Assembly (NCBI RefSeq): GCF_040549525.1
Contig: NZ_JBEPTM010000002.1
Coordinates: forward strand, 310,001-374,000
DNA length: 64,000 nt
Source of the DNA: Lacisediminihabitans sp040549525
GTDB taxonomy: Bacteria > Actinomycetota > Actinomycetes > Actinomycetales > Microbacteriaceae
Reading direction: 5' to 3'
Below are positions 16,804 to 24,555 of the stretch, piece after piece. A program made the position numbers and the translations under genes. How positions within the stretch are numbered: the stretch's first letter is position 1; each line of letters starts with the position of its first letter. Under the pieces are notes generated by a model. The model made no database searches, was not told the origin of the DNA, and worked only from the letters and a program-made list of their open reading frames with translations.

Positions 16804-17279
16804 AGTCCCGCCCGGCGACTCTCCGCAACCGACACAAGATGGTCGCGCAACTCCTCGGCCTCCGCCTCGGGGAGACCGGGGATCGTCACACCCGCGGCGG
16901 CGGCGGCGGTCACGAACTTGAGTTCGCTGAGCCCCAGCCCGCGGGCGATCGGCCCCCGGTTGATGTCGACGAGCTGCATGCGACCGTAGGGCACCGCGAC
17001 GAAGCGCTGCCACATGATTCCGCGGCGGAACAGCAGGTCATCCTCTCGCAGCTGGTAGCCGATGGACCGCACGCGCCGCGGGGTCAGTGCGAGGTTCACG
17101 ATCGAGATGGCCGCGAGCACGCCGAGCACCACCACGGGAATCCAGACCTGCAGCAGGACCATCACCACCCCCACCGCAAGCACCACCACGAGGAATCCGG
17201 CGCCGCCGACCAGTTCGACCCAGACGAGCCGGGGGGAAACGCGCCGCCAGGTCACGCCGGGGAGTTCGAGTCGATCCAT
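16800..17279 (-). CDS. membrane protein with one bPH2 domain (YdbS-like)
   Basis: A 159-residue partner of the downstream YdbT-like protein. Two adjacent hydrophobic helices (LVGGAGFLVVVLAVGVVMVLL and WIPVVVLGVLAAISIVNLAL) are followed by the PH core YQLREDDLLFRRGIMWQRFVAVPYGRMQLVDINRGPIARGLGLSELKF. I chose the ATG at 17279 (MDRLELPG); a GTG at 17288 in the same frame is an alternative. Coupled to the next gene through a GTGA overlap. Confidence 0.85.
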   Translation of the reverse strand: MDRLELPGVTWRRVSPRLVWVELVGGAGFLVVVLAVGVVMVLLQVWIPVVVLGVLAAISIVNLALTPRRVRSIGYQLREDDLLFRRGIMWQRFVAVPYGRMQLVDINRGPIARGLGLSELKFVTAAAAAGVTIPGLPEAEAEELRDHLVSVAESRRAGL

Positions 17280-17289
17280 GGTGCCCACC

Positions 17290-17772
17290 CTACGGCCGAA
17301 CCCTCACGGTGCGGCCGCCCTGGTCATCATCGTCGTCGTCCGGAGGGATCGTGCACATGCTCTCGGCGATCAGCCCGCCAGCCAGCAGGCCGGCGGCCCC
17401 GACGAGCGTGACCACAGCCTGCGCCACCGAGCCGAAGCCGGGCACAACCGGGCGGCTGAGGAGGTAGACCAGCACCCCGGCACCGAAGCCGGCAATCAGC
17501 GAACCGCCCAGGGCGCTCGCCTTGGAGAGCACGAGCACCCGGGTCGAGTAGAACGGGTCGATCGGCTGGGAGGCCTTGCCCCGGGTCAGCCGACGGATCG
17601 GCAGAGCAAGCACCACGACCATCACGCCGATGGCAAGGAGAGCGATCCCGAGGGTGAACGGCGGCAGCACGATCGGGCGCCCGGAGGCGGCGAGCGCGGC
17701 CTCGACCAATCCGCCCCCGACGCCGCCGATCAGCGCGAGCAGTATGAGGGTCGCGGCATTCGTTCGTTTCAT
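17290..17772 (-). CDS. DUF3180 family membrane protein
   Basis: A 160-residue, four-helix membrane protein (hydrophobic runs near residues 8-28, 40-62, 88-110 and 120-145) with an acidic C-terminus, PPDDDDDDQGG. DUF3180 genes are regularly found between folK and PH-domain genes in actinobacteria, as here. The function is unknown. The ATG at 17772 (MKRTNAATLILL) is the natural start; in-frame codons upstream overlap folK. Confidence 0.85.
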   Translation of the reverse strand: MKRTNAATLILLALIGGVGGGLVEAALAASGRPIVLPPFTLGIALLAIGVMVVVLALPIRRLTRGKASQPIDPFYSTRVLVLSKASALGGSLIAGFGAGVLVYLLSRPVVPGFGSVAQAVVTLVGAAGLLAGGLIAESMCTIPPDDDDDDQGGRTVRVRP

Positions 17773-17785
17773 GGGCTGTGTCGTT

Positions 17786-18313
17786 TCATGATCGGCCCCA
17801 CAGGGGCGCGGCAGCGTAGGCCCACACATCATCGGAATCGGCGACGGCGAGCGCGTCGATGCGGCCGTGCCCCCGCAGTGAGGCCTCCGCGTCCACCTGC
17901 AGCCACGGCACGATCACGAACGCCCGCTCCCAGGCCCGCGGATGCGGCAGGGAGAGGTCATCCGAGTCCCGCTCCATCCCGCCGAAGTCGATGATGTCCA
18001 GGTCGAGGGTGCGGTCGCCCCAGCGCTCGACCCGCACGCGCCCGTGTTCGGCCTCGATGCGATTCAGCTCCACGAGCAGCGCCTCCGGGTGCAGGGCACT
18101 CTGCACGAGCATCACCGCGTTGAGGTAGGCCGGGGCCTCGGCATCCGTTCCGGTTGGTTTGACGGCCTGGGATTGCACGATGCCCGACACCGCGGTCACG
18201 CTGACCCCGTCGAGGGAGGCGATGTCGTGCACGGCGGCGCGAAGGTTCTCCTCGCGATCCCCGAGGTTGGAACCGAGCGCGATAACGGCGGGGAGCACGA
18301 TCCGACTCCTCAC
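17786..18313 (-). CDS. folK: 2-amino-4-hydroxy-6-hydroxymethyldihydropteridine pyrophosphokinase
   Basis: Transfers pyrophosphate from ATP to 6-hydroxymethyl-7,8-dihydropterin in folate synthesis. The 175-residue product shows VIALGSNLGDREENLRAA (substrate loop), the signature RWGDRTLDLDIIDFGG with the Mg-binding Asp pair, and LPHPRAWERAFVIVPWL. The GTG start at 18313 overlaps the folB stop (GTGA), so FolB and FolK, which catalyse consecutive steps, are co-translated. Confidence 0.97.
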   Translation of the reverse strand: MRSRIVLPAVIALGSNLGDREENLRAAVHDIASLDGVSVTAVSGIVQSQAVKPTGTDAEAPAYLNAVMLVQSALHPEALLVELNRIEAEHGRVRVERWGDRTLDLDIIDFGGMERDSDDLSLPHPRAWERAFVIVPWLQVDAEASLRGHGRIDALAVADSDDVWAYAAAPLWGRS

Positions 18314-18705
18314 GACGGAGACCCGGCCGGGCGACCGCGGGTGATCGTCACCGAGACATCACCGAACGGCACGGTGATCGGCGCAGCCGGCTTGTGAATC
18401 GTGACCGTGACGATGTCGGCGCGCTCGTAGGCAAGGGCGATCGCCGCGACCCGTTCGGCAACGGTCTCGATGAGGTCAACCGCGTCGGCCTGAACTGCCG
18501 CGTACACGGCCTCGGCGAGCTCGCCGTAATGGATGGTCTTGGTCACGTCGTCGGTCGCGGCAGCCGGCGCGAGGTCCACCACGATCTCGAGGTCGACCAC
18601 GAACTCCTGGCCGTTCTCCCGCTCGAAATCCAACACGCCATGGTGGGCGAAGATGCGCAATCCGGTCAGGCGGATGGTGTCTCCGGGCAGTGCTCTGTCG
18701 CTCAT
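18310..18705 (-). CDS. folB: dihydroneopterin aldolase
   Basis: Converts dihydroneopterin to 6-hydroxymethyl-dihydropterin and glycolaldehyde. It has 131 residues with the family start IRLTGLRIFAHHGVLDFERENGQEFVVDLEI, active-site block DDVTKTIHYGELAEAVY, and the C-terminal strand VTVTIHKPAAPI containing the catalytic Lys. It starts at ATG 18705, overlapping folP by 4 nt, and its stop overlaps folK. Confidence 0.96.
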   Translation of the reverse strand: MSDRALPGDTIRLTGLRIFAHHGVLDFERENGQEFVVDLEIVVDLAPAAATDDVTKTIHYGELAEAVYAAVQADAVDLIETVAERVAAIALAYERADIVTVTIHKPAAPITVPFGDVSVTITRGRPAGSPS

Positions 18706-19553
18706 GGCTGCATCGCTTCCCACACGTCGAGGGCGTCCCTGGTGGCCGCCACATTGTGAACACGCACTCCCCATACCCCGGCCTGCGCGGCGAGGGCGCT
18801 GATGGTCGCGGTGGCGGGATCGCGCGCGGAGCTAGGGGCATCGGGCGGCACGAGTGCCCCGAGGAATCTCTTGCGCGAGGCCCCGATCAACACCGGGTAT
18901 CCGATGGTGTTGAGGGCGGCGATGTTGGACAGCAGCTGCCAGTTCTGCTCGGCGGTCTTCGCGAAACCGATGCCGGGATCGAGGATGATGCGATCCGGCC
19001 GCACCCCGTTGACGATGAGTTCGGCGACACGGTTCTTCAGCTCGTTGCGCACGTCACGCAGCACATTGCCGTAGGTGGTGCTCGGCCGGCTCGTGTCGCC
19101 CGGTGCGTTCGGTCCGCGCCAGTGGCTGGCGATGAAGTGCAGGCCGGTCTCTGCGACGACCCGCGCCATACCGGGATCGGCCAGTCCCGCCGAGACGTCG
19201 TTGATGATCACAGAGCCGAGTTCCGCCGCCGCCCGGGCTGTCGACGCATTCATCGTGTCGACGCTGACCGGGATCCCCCGATCGGCGAGCGCCTCGATCA
19301 CCGGCAGCACGCGGCGCTGTTCCTCGATGGCCGACACGCGTTCCGCCCCCGGGCGGGTCGACTCTCCACCGACATCCACGAGCTGCGCCCCGGCCGAGAC
19401 CAGCTCCTCGGCGTGCGCGACCGCGGAAGCGAGCTCGAGGTAGTTTCCGCCGTCGCTGAACGAGTCGGGGGTCACGTTGACGATGCCCATGATTCGGGGG
19501 CGGGTGAGGCCGATCGGGCGGTAGGGCCGAAGGGAGACGAGTTCACCACTCAC
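18702..19553 (-). CDS. folP: dihydropteroate synthase
   Basis: Joins 6-hydroxymethyl-dihydropterin pyrophosphate to p-aminobenzoate; the sulfonamide target. 283 residues with GIVNVTPDSFSDGG (pABA loop), LVDVGGESTRPGAERVS, VSVDTMNASTAR, IILDPGIGFAKT and LIGASRKRFLG, all intact. The GTG at 19553 (VSGELVSLRPY) is the start, overlapping the folE stop (GTGA). The frame continues upstream into folE but that is not FolP sequence. Confidence 0.97.
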   Translation of the reverse strand: MSGELVSLRPYRPIGLTRPRIMGIVNVTPDSFSDGGNYLELASAVAHAEELVSAGAQLVDVGGESTRPGAERVSAIEEQRRVLPVIEALADRGIPVSVDTMNASTARAAAELGSVIINDVSAGLADPGMARVVAETGLHFIASHWRGPNAPGDTSRPSTTYGNVLRDVRNELKNRVAELIVNGVRPDRIILDPGIGFAKTAEQNWQLLSNIAALNTIGYPVLIGASRKRFLGALVPPDAPSSARDPATATISALAAQAGVWGVRVHNVAATRDALDVWEAMQP

Positions 19554-20128
19554 GCGGGCGCTCCGATCAGCGCCATGATCTCGGCGCGCTCGACGGGCCG
19601 GGAGAGGACGCCTCGGCTCGCGAGGGTGACCGTCGTGCTTCGGGTCTGTCGGCCACCGCGCGCCGTGACACAGCCGTGCGTTGCATCGAGCACCACGAGC
19701 ACGCCGCGGGCATCGAGGCCGGTCTGCAGGGCATCCGCGATCTCCTCGGTGAGGCGCTCCTGCAGCTGGGGGCGGGCGGCGAGCGTCTCGACGACCTGCG
19801 GGAGAGCCCCGAGCCCGACGATGCGGTCCTTCGGCAGGTAGGCGACATGAGCGACCCCGGTGAACGGCAGCAGGTGGTGTTCGCACATGGACCGGAATTC
19901 GATGTCGCGCAGCAGCACGAGCTCGCCGATCTCCGACGAGTCCGCCGTGAAGTCCGCGCTCAGGGCGAGGTGGTCGAGCGGATTCTGCGCGAGCCCGGCG
20001 AAGAACTCGCCGTAGGACTGCGCGATCCGCTTCGGCGTGCTCGCCAGGCCGGGCCGTGCCGGATCCTCGCCGATTGCGGCGAGGATCTCAAGCACGGCAG
20101 CCTCAATCCGTGCGGTATCGATACTCAC
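19550..20128 (-). CDS. folE: GTP cyclohydrolase I
   Basis: First step of folate synthesis (GTP to dihydroneopterin triphosphate). 192 residues with GLASTPKRIAQSYGEFF, the zinc site MCEHHLLPFTGVAHVAYLP plus THGCVTARGG (Cys, His, Cys ligands) and RSTTVTLASRG at the C-terminus. It begins with GTG at 20128, 35 nt after ftsH. TACGCT lies 7 nt before the GTG, so an internal leaderless promoter for the fol genes is possible. Confidence 0.97.
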   Translation of the reverse strand: MSIDTARIEAAVLEILAAIGEDPARPGLASTPKRIAQSYGEFFAGLAQNPLDHLALSADFTADSSEIGELVLLRDIEFRSMCEHHLLPFTGVAHVAYLPKDRIVGLGALPQVVETLAARPQLQERLTEEIADALQTGLDARGVLVVLDATHGCVTARGGRQTRSTTVTLASRGVLSRPVERAEIMALIGAPA

Positions 20129-20163
20129 GTGTACGAGCGTAGAGGGATGCGAACGGGGATGGA

Positions 20164-22161
20164 CTACGCCGTGGCGATGTCGGGGCGCTTGCGCGGGCGA
20201 GGCTCACGAGCCTTCTTCGCCGGCTCCGACGTGACTCCGCCGTCCACCACTCCGGCGTCGATCGGCGCCTTCTGGGGAACGAGCACGGGAGGCAGGGCCG
20301 AGACCGGACGCTTGGTGCTCGACAGCCACTGGGGCCGCTCTGGCATCTTCTTCACGTCCTTGAAGATCTCGGCGAGCTCGGTGTGGTCGAGGGTTTCCTT
20401 CTCGAGGAGGGCCGTCGCGAGCTTGTCCAGGATGTCGCGGTTCTCGTTGAGAACCTCCCAGGCCTCGTTGTGGGCGTTCTCGATCAGGCTGCGCACCTCT
20501 GCGTCGACCTGCTCGGAGAGACGCTCGGAGTAGTCGCGCTGGCTGCCCATGTCGCGACCGAGGAACATCTCGCCCGATCCGGAACCGAGCTTGACGGATC
20601 CGATGTTCGACGACATGCCGAACTCGGTGACCATCTTGCGCGCGGTGGAGGTCGCCTTCTCGATGTCGTTGGATGCGCCGGTGGTCGGGTCGTGGAACAC
20701 GACCTCTTCCGCTACCCGGCCGCCCATCGCGTACGCGAGCTGGTCGAGCAGTTCGTTGCGGCTGATCGAGTAGCGGTCCTCGAGAGGAAGCACCATCGTG
20801 TAGCCGAGGGCACGTCCACGCGGAAGGATGGTGACCTTCGTGACCGGGTCGGTGTTGCGCATCGCGGTCGCGACGAGCGCGTGGCCGCCCTCGTGGTACG
20901 CCGTGATGAGCTTCTCCTGGTCCCGCATGACGCGGGTGCGGCGCTGCGGACCCGCCATCACCCGGTCAACGGCCTCGTCCAGGGCACGGTTGTCGATGAG
21001 CTGGGCGTTGGAGCGAGCGGTGAGCAGCGCGGCCTCGTTCAGCACGTTCGCGAGGTCGGCGCCGGTGAAACCGGGGGTCTTGCGCGCGAGCACTTCGAGG
21101 TCGACTCCGGCGGCGAGGGGCTTGCCCTTTCCGTGCACCTCGAGGATCTGCTTCCGACCGAGCAGGTCGGGAGCATCCACTCCGATCTGGCGGTCGAAAC
21201 GACCGGGGCGCAGAAGTGCGGGGTCGAGGATGTCGGGACGGTTCGTCGCCGCGATGAGAATGACGTTCGTCTTGACGTCGAAGCCGTCCATCTCGACCAG
21301 CAGCTGGTTGAGGGTCTGCTCGCGCTCGTCGTGTCCGCCGCCCATGCCGGAGCCGCGGTGGCGGCCGACGGCGTCGATCTCGTCGACGAAGATGATCGCG
21401 GGCGAGTTCTCCTTGGCCTGGGCGAAGAGGTCACGCACACGGCTCGCGCCCACGCCGACGAACATCTCGACGAAGTCAGATCCGCTGATCGAGTAGAAAG
21501 GCACGTTCGCCTCGCCGGCCACAGCCCGGGCCAACAGGGTCTTACCGGTGCCGGGAGGGCCGTAGAGCAGCACACCCTTGGGGATGCGAGCGCCGACCGC
21601 GAGAAACTTGGCCGGATCCTTGAGGAAGTCCTTGATCTCCTCGAGCTCTTCGATCGCCTCGTCGGCACCCGCGACATCCGCGAAGGTGACCTTGGGGCTC
21701 TCCTTCGAGACGAGCTTCGCCTTCGACTTGCCGAACTGCATGACCTTGGATCCGCCGCCCTGCATGCTGGAGAGCAGGAACCAGAAGATGACGCCGATGA
21801 TGATGAAGGGGATGAGGAGACCGGCCAGCGATGTCAGCCAGTTGCCCTTGTCGACCTGGTCGTCGTACTTCGCACCGGAGGAGTCGACGGCCTTGACGAT
21901 GTCGGCGCCACGGGCTGTGGCGTAGTAGAACTGCACCTGCTTGCCGTCTGCGCCGGCAGTGGAGAGGGTGAGGTCGACGCGCTGTTCGCTGTCGACGATC
22001 TTGGCCGAGGCGACCTTGTCGTCCTGCAGGAGGGCGAGGCCGTCCTTCGTGGTGATCTGCTTGAATCCGGAGCCGCTCAGGAGGCTGAATCCGACCGACA
22101 CGACGATGACCGCCAGCAGGATGTAGATCAGCGGGCCGCGGAGAAAACGCTTGAAGTCCAT
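20164..22161 (-). CDS. ftsH: ATP-dependent zinc metalloprotease FtsH
   Basis: Membrane-anchored AAA+ protease, 665 residues. Two N-terminal transmembrane helices (residues ~9-27 and ~110-132) flank an extracytoplasmic domain. The AAA+ module holds Walker A GPPGTGKT, Walker B IIFVDEIDAVG and SRH RPGRFDRQI; the metalloprotease domain has the zinc site HEGGHALVA and a third ligand in the conserved C-terminal region. The final ~50 residues are a Lys/Arg/Pro-rich tail (AKKAREPRPRKRPD) characteristic of actinobacterial FtsH. The gene sits between hpt and folE, its standard position in this order. Confidence 0.98.
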   Translation of the reverse strand: MDFKRFLRGPLIYILLAVIVVSVGFSLLSGSGFKQITTKDGLALLQDDKVASAKIVDSEQRVDLTLSTAGADGKQVQFYYATARGADIVKAVDSSGAKYDDQVDKGNWLTSLAGLLIPFIIIGVIFWFLLSSMQGGGSKVMQFGKSKAKLVSKESPKVTFADVAGADEAIEELEEIKDFLKDPAKFLAVGARIPKGVLLYGPPGTGKTLLARAVAGEANVPFYSISGSDFVEMFVGVGASRVRDLFAQAKENSPAIIFVDEIDAVGRHRGSGMGGGHDEREQTLNQLLVEMDGFDVKTNVILIAATNRPDILDPALLRPGRFDRQIGVDAPDLLGRKQILEVHGKGKPLAAGVDLEVLARKTPGFTGADLANVLNEAALLTARSNAQLIDNRALDEAVDRVMAGPQRRTRVMRDQEKLITAYHEGGHALVATAMRNTDPVTKVTILPRGRALGYTMVLPLEDRYSISRNELLDQLAYAMGGRVAEEVVFHDPTTGASNDIEKATSTARKMVTEFGMSSNIGSVKLGSGSGEMFLGRDMGSQRDYSERLSEQVDAEVRSLIENAHNEAWEVLNENRDILDKLATALLEKETLDHTELAEIFKDVKKMPERPQWLSSTKRPVSALPPVLVPQKAPIDAGVVDGGVTSEPAKKAREPRPRKRPDIATA

Positions 22162-22310
22162 AGTGTTCCGGGGCTCACGCCCGGCACCTTTCTGACGAAG
22201 AATGTGTCGCCAAGGCTACCCGAGCAGTACTGGGTGGCTGCTGCATGTTTGCCGTGGGCGTAATCCGTGCGATCGCTGTTCGAGGAGGAGCGCCAGCGAC
22301 GTGTCGGGAC

Positions 22311-22862
22311 CTACTCGTACACGTGCGGCGCGAGCACGCCGATGTCCCGGTAATTGCGGTACTTCTCCGCGTAGTCGAGGCCGTAACCCACCACGAAAGC
22401 GTTCGGGATCTCGAATCCGACGTACCGCACGTCGACGGCGAGCTTGGCCGCTGCCGGCTTGCGCAACAGCGCGCAGATCTCCACGGAGTCCGCGCCGCGC
22501 ATACCGAGGTTCGCCCGCAGCCACGAGAGGGTGAGGCCGGAGTCGATGATGTCCTCGACGATGAGCACCTTGCGGCCGTGGAGGTCGGTGTCGAGGTCCT
22601 TAAGGATGCGCACGACCCCGGATGATTCGGTGCCAGAGCCGTAGGACGACACGGCCATCCAGTCCATCTCGATCGGCAGCGTGAGCTCGCGGGCCAGGTC
22701 GGCCATCACCATCACGGCGCCGCGGAGCACACCGACGAGCAGCAAGCGCTCACCGGCGTAGTCCGCCTCGATGCGGCGGGCGAGCTCGGCGATCTTGTCG
22801 CGGATCTCCTGCTCGGTGATGAGCACGCTCTCGAGGTCATCGGCGATGTCGCTGTATTCCAT
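22311..22862 (-). CDS. hpt: hypoxanthine-guanine phosphoribosyltransferase
   Basis: Purine-salvage enzyme making IMP and GMP from bases and PRPP; 183 residues. The PRPP-binding loop is VLIVEDIIDSGLTLSWL, with LLVGVLRGAVMVMADL and MDWMAVSSYGSGTESSG (flexible catalytic loop) upstream and FVVGYGLDYAEKYRN near the C-terminus. It starts 12 nt after tilS and is followed by ftsH, the widely conserved tilS-hpt-ftsH order. Confidence 0.97.
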   Translation of the reverse strand: MEYSDIADDLESVLITEQEIRDKIAELARRIEADYAGERLLLVGVLRGAVMVMADLARELTLPIEMDWMAVSSYGSGTESSGVVRILKDLDTDLHGRKVLIVEDIIDSGLTLSWLRANLGMRGADSVEICALLRKPAAAKLAVDVRYVGFEIPNAFVVGYGLDYAEKYRNYRDIGVLAPHVYE

Positions 22863-22874
22863 TGCCCCATTCTT

Positions 22875-23957
22875 TCATCGGCCGGACTCCGTGCGCGTCG
22901 ACCGGAAGTGCAACAGCCCGCCGACCCGCTCCGCACTGATTCCCGGGAGGTCGATGGCCGACTGCCCGTGCCAATCGGTCACGAGGCGCGACACCTCGAG
23001 GGTCTGCGAACGGCTGAGGCTCACCCCGAACTCGGCGAGCACGGTGGCACGGATGATGCGCTGCCGCAGCGCCGGCGGGTTGTGCTCGAGCGCGCGGGCT
23101 GCGAGCGAGATGCCTGCCTCGGCGTGGTCGGCCAGCTCCTCGAGCTGGTCCGCGGCGAACTGGTCGAGCGCGTCGGTGTCTTCGCGCGCGAGGTCTGCGG
23201 TGCGGGCGAGCGCCGCCGCGAAACCCGGCCCGAGCTCACGTTCGAGCATGGGCAGCACCGTCTTTCGCACACGCACCCGGGAGAATCGCTCGTCATCGTT
23301 CTGCGGGTCACTCCATGGCTCGAGCCCGGAGTCGGCGCAGAACCGCACGGTCGTCTCGCGGGTGACCGCGAGCAGAGGGCGCCGATAGAGGCCGGCCACC
23401 GCCGCCATGCCGGTGATGCTTCCTGGCCCGCTTCCGCGCGCCAGCCCGAGCAACACCGACTCCGCCTGGTCGTCGAGAGTGTGCCCGAGCAGCACGGCGG
23501 ATGCCCCGGAATCCCGGGCGGCGTCCGCCAGCGCCGCATACCGGGCATCTCTCGCGGCGGCCTCCGGCCCCCCGGACGCGCCGACGGTCACGGTTGCCAC
23601 GATCACCGGCTCGAGCCCGAGATCACGGGCCTGCCGGGCGGCCCGAGCCGCGACATCCGCCGACCCGGCCTGCAGCCCGTGGTCCACGATCACGGCTCCG
23701 GCGCGGATGCCCGCCCGGGGTGCCTCGAATGCGGTCGCGGCGGCGAGTGCCAGCGAATCGGGTCCGCCGCTGAGCGCGACGAGCACCCCGCCTCGCACCC
23801 CTTTCGAAAACGCAGGAGATTCGCCGCCAAGCGGGGGTTCCGGCGGCACGACGGCGGCGTTTCGTGGCGAATCTCCTGCGTTTTGGGAGGGGAGGCACGC
23901 GCGCACCGCAGAGCGCACATCGGCGATCGCGGGAGTCAGGCGGGGGCGTGTGCTCAT
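22875..23957 (-). CDS. tilS: tRNA(Ile)-lysidine synthase carrying an in-frame repeat insertion
   Basis: Modifies C34 of the tRNA-Ile (CAU) precursor to lysidine, allowing AUA decoding; normally essential. 360 residues. The PP-loop ATP site is LVALSGGPDSLALAAA, with VVDHGLQAGS, SAVLLGHTLDDQAESVLLGL and RPLLAVTRETTVRFC downstream. The N-terminal helix RPRLTPAIADVRSAVRACLP is followed not by a short linker but by 26 residues (SQNAG...ESPAF region) encoded by a dispersed palindromic repeat (23807-23884). The 78-bp insertion keeps the frame and has no stop. TAACGT lies 6 nt before the ATG at 23957, pointing to a leaderless mRNA and supporting this start. A GTG inside or just after the repeat could give a shorter protein beginning near VLVALSGG. 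Confidence 0.94.
   Translation of the reverse strand: MSTRPRLTPAIADVRSAVRACLPSQNAGDSPRNAAVVPPEPPLGGESPAFSKGVRGGVLVALSGGPDSLALAAATAFEAPRAGIRAGAVIVDHGLQAGSADVAARAARQARDLGLEPVIVATVTVGASGGPEAAARDARYAALADAARDSGASAVLLGHTLDDQAESVLLGLARGSGPGSITGMAAVAGLYRRPLLAVTRETTVRFCADSGLEPWSDPQNDDERFSRVRVRKTVLPMLERELGPGFAAALARTADLAREDTDALDQFAADQLEELADHAEAGISLAARALEHNPPALRQRIIRATVLAEFGVSLSRSQTLEVSRLVTDWHGQSAIDLPGISAERVGGLLHFRSTRTESGR
23807..23884. repeat. dispersed palindromic repeat, copy 3, inserted in tilS
   Basis: A 78-bp copy of the element at 5655-5731 and 7406-7481, in the same orientation on the plus strand, with outer arms AAAACGCAGGAGATTCGCC and GGCGAATCTCCTGCGTTTT. It lies wholly in the tilS reading frame between the first helix and the PP-loop strand. 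Its length is an exact multiple of three. Confidence 0.9.
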
Positions 23958-24003
23958 CCGATAACGTTATTGCGTCATCCACCGAACACGAGGAGCGCCC
24001 CCT
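23958..24003. promoter_or_regulatory. divergent tilS/ppa promoter region
   Basis: A 46-bp gap between divergent starts. The palindrome ATAACGTTAT (23961-23970) supplies TAACGT 6 nt before the tilS ATG and a mirror-image hexamer toward ppa. The ppa side has GAGGAG with an 8-nt spacing, so ppa is a leadered gene and tilS a likely leaderless one. Confidence 0.5.
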
Positions 24004-24498
24004 ATGGCCAGCTACGACGCGATCATCGAGATCCCCAAGGGCAGCAAGAACAAGTACGAGGTGGATCACGTCACCGGTCGCGTCTTCCTCGACCGGGTGC
24101 TGTTCACCGGATTCGTCTACCCGACCGACTACGGCTTCTTCGAGAACACCCTCGGCCTCGACGGCGACCCGGTGGACGTGCTCGTGCTGCTCGACTACCC
24201 GCTCTTCCCGGGGGTCGGCCTGAAGGTGCGCCCGGTCGGTGTCTTCAACATGACGGACGACGGCGGGTCAGATGCCAAGGTGATCGCCGTGCAGGCGAAG
24301 GATCCGCGCTGGTCGTGGATTCAGGATGTCGACGACATCCCGGAGTACACCCGCAAGGAGATCGAGCACTTCTTCGAGCACTACAAGGACCTCGAGCCCG
24401 GCAAATGGGTCAAGACCGAGGGCTGGGGCAATGCGGCCGAAGCCGAGGCCATCGTGCAGGCCGGCATCACCAAGCTCGCCGAGGAGGGCTCCCACTAG
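24004..24498 (+). CDS. ppa: inorganic pyrophosphatase (family I)
   Basis: Hydrolyses pyrophosphate to phosphate, pulling biosynthetic reactions. 164 residues, hexameric bacterial type. IEIPKGSKNKYEVD at the N-terminus, GFVYPTDYGFF, the signature DGDPVDVLV with three metal-binding Asp, and VIAVQAKDP with GWGNAAEAEAIV near the end are all present. It is divergent from tilS and ends at a bidirectional hairpin. Confidence 0.97.
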   Translation: MASYDAIIEIPKGSKNKYEVDHVTGRVFLDRVLFTGFVYPTDYGFFENTLGLDGDPVDVLVLLDYPLFPGVGLKVRPVGVFNMTDDGGSDAKVIAVQAKDPRWSWIQDVDDIPEYTRKEIEHFFEHYKDLEPGKWVKTEGWGNAAEAEAIVQAGITKLAEEGSH

Positions 24499-24510
24499 TC
24501 ACGCGAGGCG

Positions 24511-24537
24511 GTCGGGCCCGGCGCTGCCGGGCTCGAC
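24511..24537. terminator. hairpin between convergent ppa and M23 peptidase genes
   Basis: 12-bp inverted repeat with one mismatch (24511-24522 and 24526-24537) and loop GCT, between converging stop codons; probably works in both directions. Confidence 0.7.
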
Positions 24538-24555
24538 TACCGCTCTGGATGTCGC

